Positions 61,816-64,000 of a DNA stretch of 64,000 nucleotides are shown here, one piece after another. The notes beneath the pieces are model-generated. The model had not been told where the DNA came from. It made no database searches and saw only the letters and a program-made list of their open reading frames with translations. Source of the DNA: Cercis canadensis (lineage: Eukaryota; Streptophyta; Magnoliopsida; Fabales; Fabaceae). Location of the stretch: assembly GCA_003255065.1 (NCBI GenBank), contig QAOA01003782.1, forward strand, positions 172,626-236,625, read 5' to 3'. The translations under genes were made by a program, and so were the position numbers. Each line of letters starts with the position of its first letter. Within the stretch, counting starts at the first letter, position 1.

Positions 61816-64000
61816 TGCTTCACTGTATTTGGGAAGGGACTGTTTTCTAGTAAGTCATTGTTTCTGGCCCGAGACCCTATTTCGGTAATTCCCTGTATCT
61901 AACCCGGATATTTTTCTTGGGTTTCACAGTATTTGAGAAAGAAATGTTTGGTATGGGACATTGTATCTGGCCCGGGACTTTGTTTCGGTTCGTCACTGTA
62001 TCTGACTCGAATTTTTTTCTTGGGTTTGACTATATTTGGGAAGGGATTATTTTCTGGTGGGTCATTGTATTTGTCTCGGGACCATGTTTCAGTAGGTCCC
62101 TGTATCTGACTCAGATATTTTTCTTGGGTTTTACTGTATTTGGGAAGGGACTGTTTTCTAGTAGGTCTTTGTTTCTGGCCCGGGAAACTATTTCGGTTCG
62201 TCCCTGTATCGAACCTGGATATTTTTCTTGGGTTTCACAGTATTTGACAAATAAATGTTTGCTGTGGGAAATTGTATTTGGCCCGGGACCTTGTTTCGGT
62301 TCGTCACTGTATCTGACTCGGATTTTTTTCTTGGTTTTGACTATATTTGGGAAGGGATTATTTTCTGGTGGGTCATTGTATTTTTCCCGGGACCATGTTT
62401 CGGTACGTCCCTGTATCTAACTCAGATATTTTTCTTGGGTTTCACTATTTTTGGGAATGGACTATTATCTGGTAGGTCAGTGTTTCTGGCATGGGACCCT
62501 GTTTCTGTTCGTCCTTGTATGTAACTCAAATATTTTTGTTAGGTTTCACTGTATTTGAGAAAGAACTGTTTGCTTTGGGATATTGTTTCTGGCCCAGGAC
62601 ACTGTTTCGTTTCGTCCCTGTTTCTGACTCGGATATATTTCTTGGGTTTAACTGTATTTGAGAAGGAACAGTTTGCTGTGGGACATTGTATCTGGCCCGG
62701 GACCCTATTTCGGTTCGTCCCTGTATCTGACTCGGATTTTTTTCTTGGGTTTACCTATATTTGGGAAGGGATTGATTTCTGGTGGGTCATTGTATTTGTC
62801 CCGGGACCATGTTTCGGTTCGTCCCTTTATCTGACTCACATATTTTTCTTGGGTTTTACTGTATTTGGGAAGGGACTGTTTTCTAGTAGGTCATTGTTTC
62901 TGGCCCGGGACCCTATTTTGGTTCGTCCCTATATCTAACCCGGATATTTTTCTTGGGTTTCACAGTATTTGAGAAAGAAATGTTTGCTGTGGGACATTGT
63001 ATCTGGCCCGGGACCTTGTTTCGGATCGTCACTGTATCTGAGTCGGATTTTTTTCTTGGGTTTGACTATATTTGGGAAGGGATTATTTTCTGGTGGGTCA
63101 TTGTATTTGTCTCAGGACCATGTTTCGGTACGTCCCTGTATCTGACTCAGATATTTTCCTTGGGTTTCACTGTATTTGGGAAGCGACTGTTTTCTGGGAG
63201 GTCATTGTTTCTGGCCCGGGACCCTGTTTCGGTTCGTCCCTGTATCTGACTCGGATATTTTTCTTGGGTTTCACTGTATTTGAGAAGGAACTGTTTGCTG
63301 TGGGACATTGTATCTGGCCCGGGACCCTGTTTCGGTTCGTCCCTGTATGTGACTCGGATTGTTTTCTTGGGTTTCACTATATTTGGGAAGGGATTATTTT
63401 CTGGTGGGTCATTGTATTGGTCCCAGGACTATGTTTCGGTTCGTCCCTTTATCTAACTCGGATATCTTTCTTGGGTTTAACTGTATTTGAGAAGGAACTG
63501 TTTGCTGTGGGACATTGTATCTGGCCCGGGACCCTATTTCGGTTCGTCCCTGTATCTAACTCGGATTTTTCTCTTGGGTTTCACTATATTTGGGAAGGGA
63601 TTGATTTGTGGTGGGTCATTATATTTGTCCCGGGACCATGTTTCAGTTCGTCCCTGTATCTGACTTAGATATTTTTCTTGGGTTTTACTGTATTTGGGAA
63701 ATGACTGTTTTCTAGTAGGTCTTTGTTTCTGGCCCGTGAAACTATTTCGGTTCGTCCTTGTATCTAACCCGGATATTTTTCTTGGATTTCACATTATTTG
63801 AGAAGGAAATGTTTGCTGTGGGACATTGTATCTGGCCTGAGACCCTGTTTCGGTTCGTCCCTGTATCTGACTCGGATTTTTTTCTTGGGTTTCACTATAT
63901 TTGGGAAGGGATTGATTTCTGGTGGGTCATTGTATTTGTCCCGGGACCATGTTTCGTTTCGTCCCTGTAATTTACTCAGATATTTTTCTTGGGTTTCACT

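Larger units (their letters stand above)
54531..64000. repeat. 104/103-bp satellite array, right domain after the LTR
   Basis: Same satellite, orientation and monomer classes as before the LTR, running to the end of the window, so the array continues beyond it. Trimers of about 311 bp dominate. The first 1.1 kb matches 39,703-40,790. The stretch 58,327-58,623 closely resembles 62,953-63,249 (offset 4,626) and also 35,836 onward. No gene or further foreign DNA is seen. Confidence 0.97.

Noticed and set aside
1417-63377. Minus-strand frames of about 76-109 codons with lysine/arginine-rich text such as KPKKNIRVRYRDEPKQ
   Set aside because: Same explanation on the other strand: three successive monomers read in a row without a stop. 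Their recurrence at many places tracks satellite copies and not a gene family.
54-63900. Recurrent GGATAAATG, GAAGGA and TATATTT strings as promoter or ribosome-binding signals
   Set aside because: They recur at fixed monomer phases as part of the repeat, are not linked to any gene, and the sequence is eukaryotic.
295-63970. Dozens of plus-strand frames of 60-212 codons with shared phrases such as GFTVFEKELF and VSVRPCI
   Set aside because: They follow the 104/103-bp repeat period, overlap each other in several frames, start and stop at the same monomer phases, and change frame between monomers because 104 is not a multiple of 3. They show no domain, no codon constraint and no gene structure.
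1-64000. CENP-B box-like motif from TTCG and CGGG in the monomer
   Set aside because: TTCG and CGGG both occur but not at the spacing of the CENP-B box, and the factor is not established in plants. A centromeric role cannot be claimed from sequence alone.
1-64000. CRISPR-like regular repeats
   Set aside because: The repeats are contiguous 104-bp monomers with no unique spacers and no nearby cas genes.

Overview
The window is almost entirely one tandem satellite DNA array, read head-to-tail in a single orientation from base 1 to base 64,000. I see no protein-coding gene, rRNA, tRNA or CRISPR array. The basic monomer is 104 bp, and a 103-bp subtype is common. Each monomer carries a TTCGGTTCG block, a GACTCGGA or GACTCAGA block, a T-tract followed by CTTGGGTTTCAC, and a CCCGGG palindrome. 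Because 104 is not a multiple of 3, the consensus drifts through all three frames. This produces dozens of look-alike open frames of 60-200 codons on both strands, which are repeat shadows and not genes.

The array is clearly eukaryotic and most likely from a flowering plant, probably a eudicot. The evidence is a long homogeneous satellite with higher-order structure, interrupted by a 1,429-bp solo LTR with TG...CA ends and a perfect 5-bp target duplication. A 69-bp glutamine-coding filler with a retrotransposon gag-like look is the only other foreign DNA. I cannot name the species or the satellite family.

Layout: (1) 1-22,756 is an older, more diverged domain built from four recurring monomer classes (about 416 bp per cycle), with large duplicated blocks (1,160-bp tandem pair; 5,334-bp offset pair) and the 69-bp filler at 18,862-18,930. 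(2) 22,757-25,370 is a sharply defined 935-bp nine-monomer higher-order repeat in about 2.8 copies. (3) 25,371-53,101 is a domain organised mostly as 311-bp trimers (104+104+103), with many larger duplications, including a roughly 3.3-kb block copied at a distance of 10,904 bp. (4) 53,102-54,530 is the solo LTR. (5) 54,531-64,000 is the same satellite again, with a further tandem block of about 1.04-1.14 kb.

Two results stand out. First, the LTR insertion site has an intact paralogue inside the same array: 39,372 to about 40,790 matches both LTR flanks, and the two offsets (13,394 and 14,828) differ by exactly 1,434 bp, which is LTR plus target duplication. This orders the events: the block duplicated, then the LTR landed in one copy. 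Second, the 104-bp monomer appears to be made of six diverged subrepeats of about 17 bp, and several of the indels seen (+17, -17, -34, about +33) are close to multiples of that unit, suggesting the old subrepeats still drive slippage or microhomology-mediated rearrangement. Block edges below come from reading by eye and are approximate unless a base-exact junction is stated.
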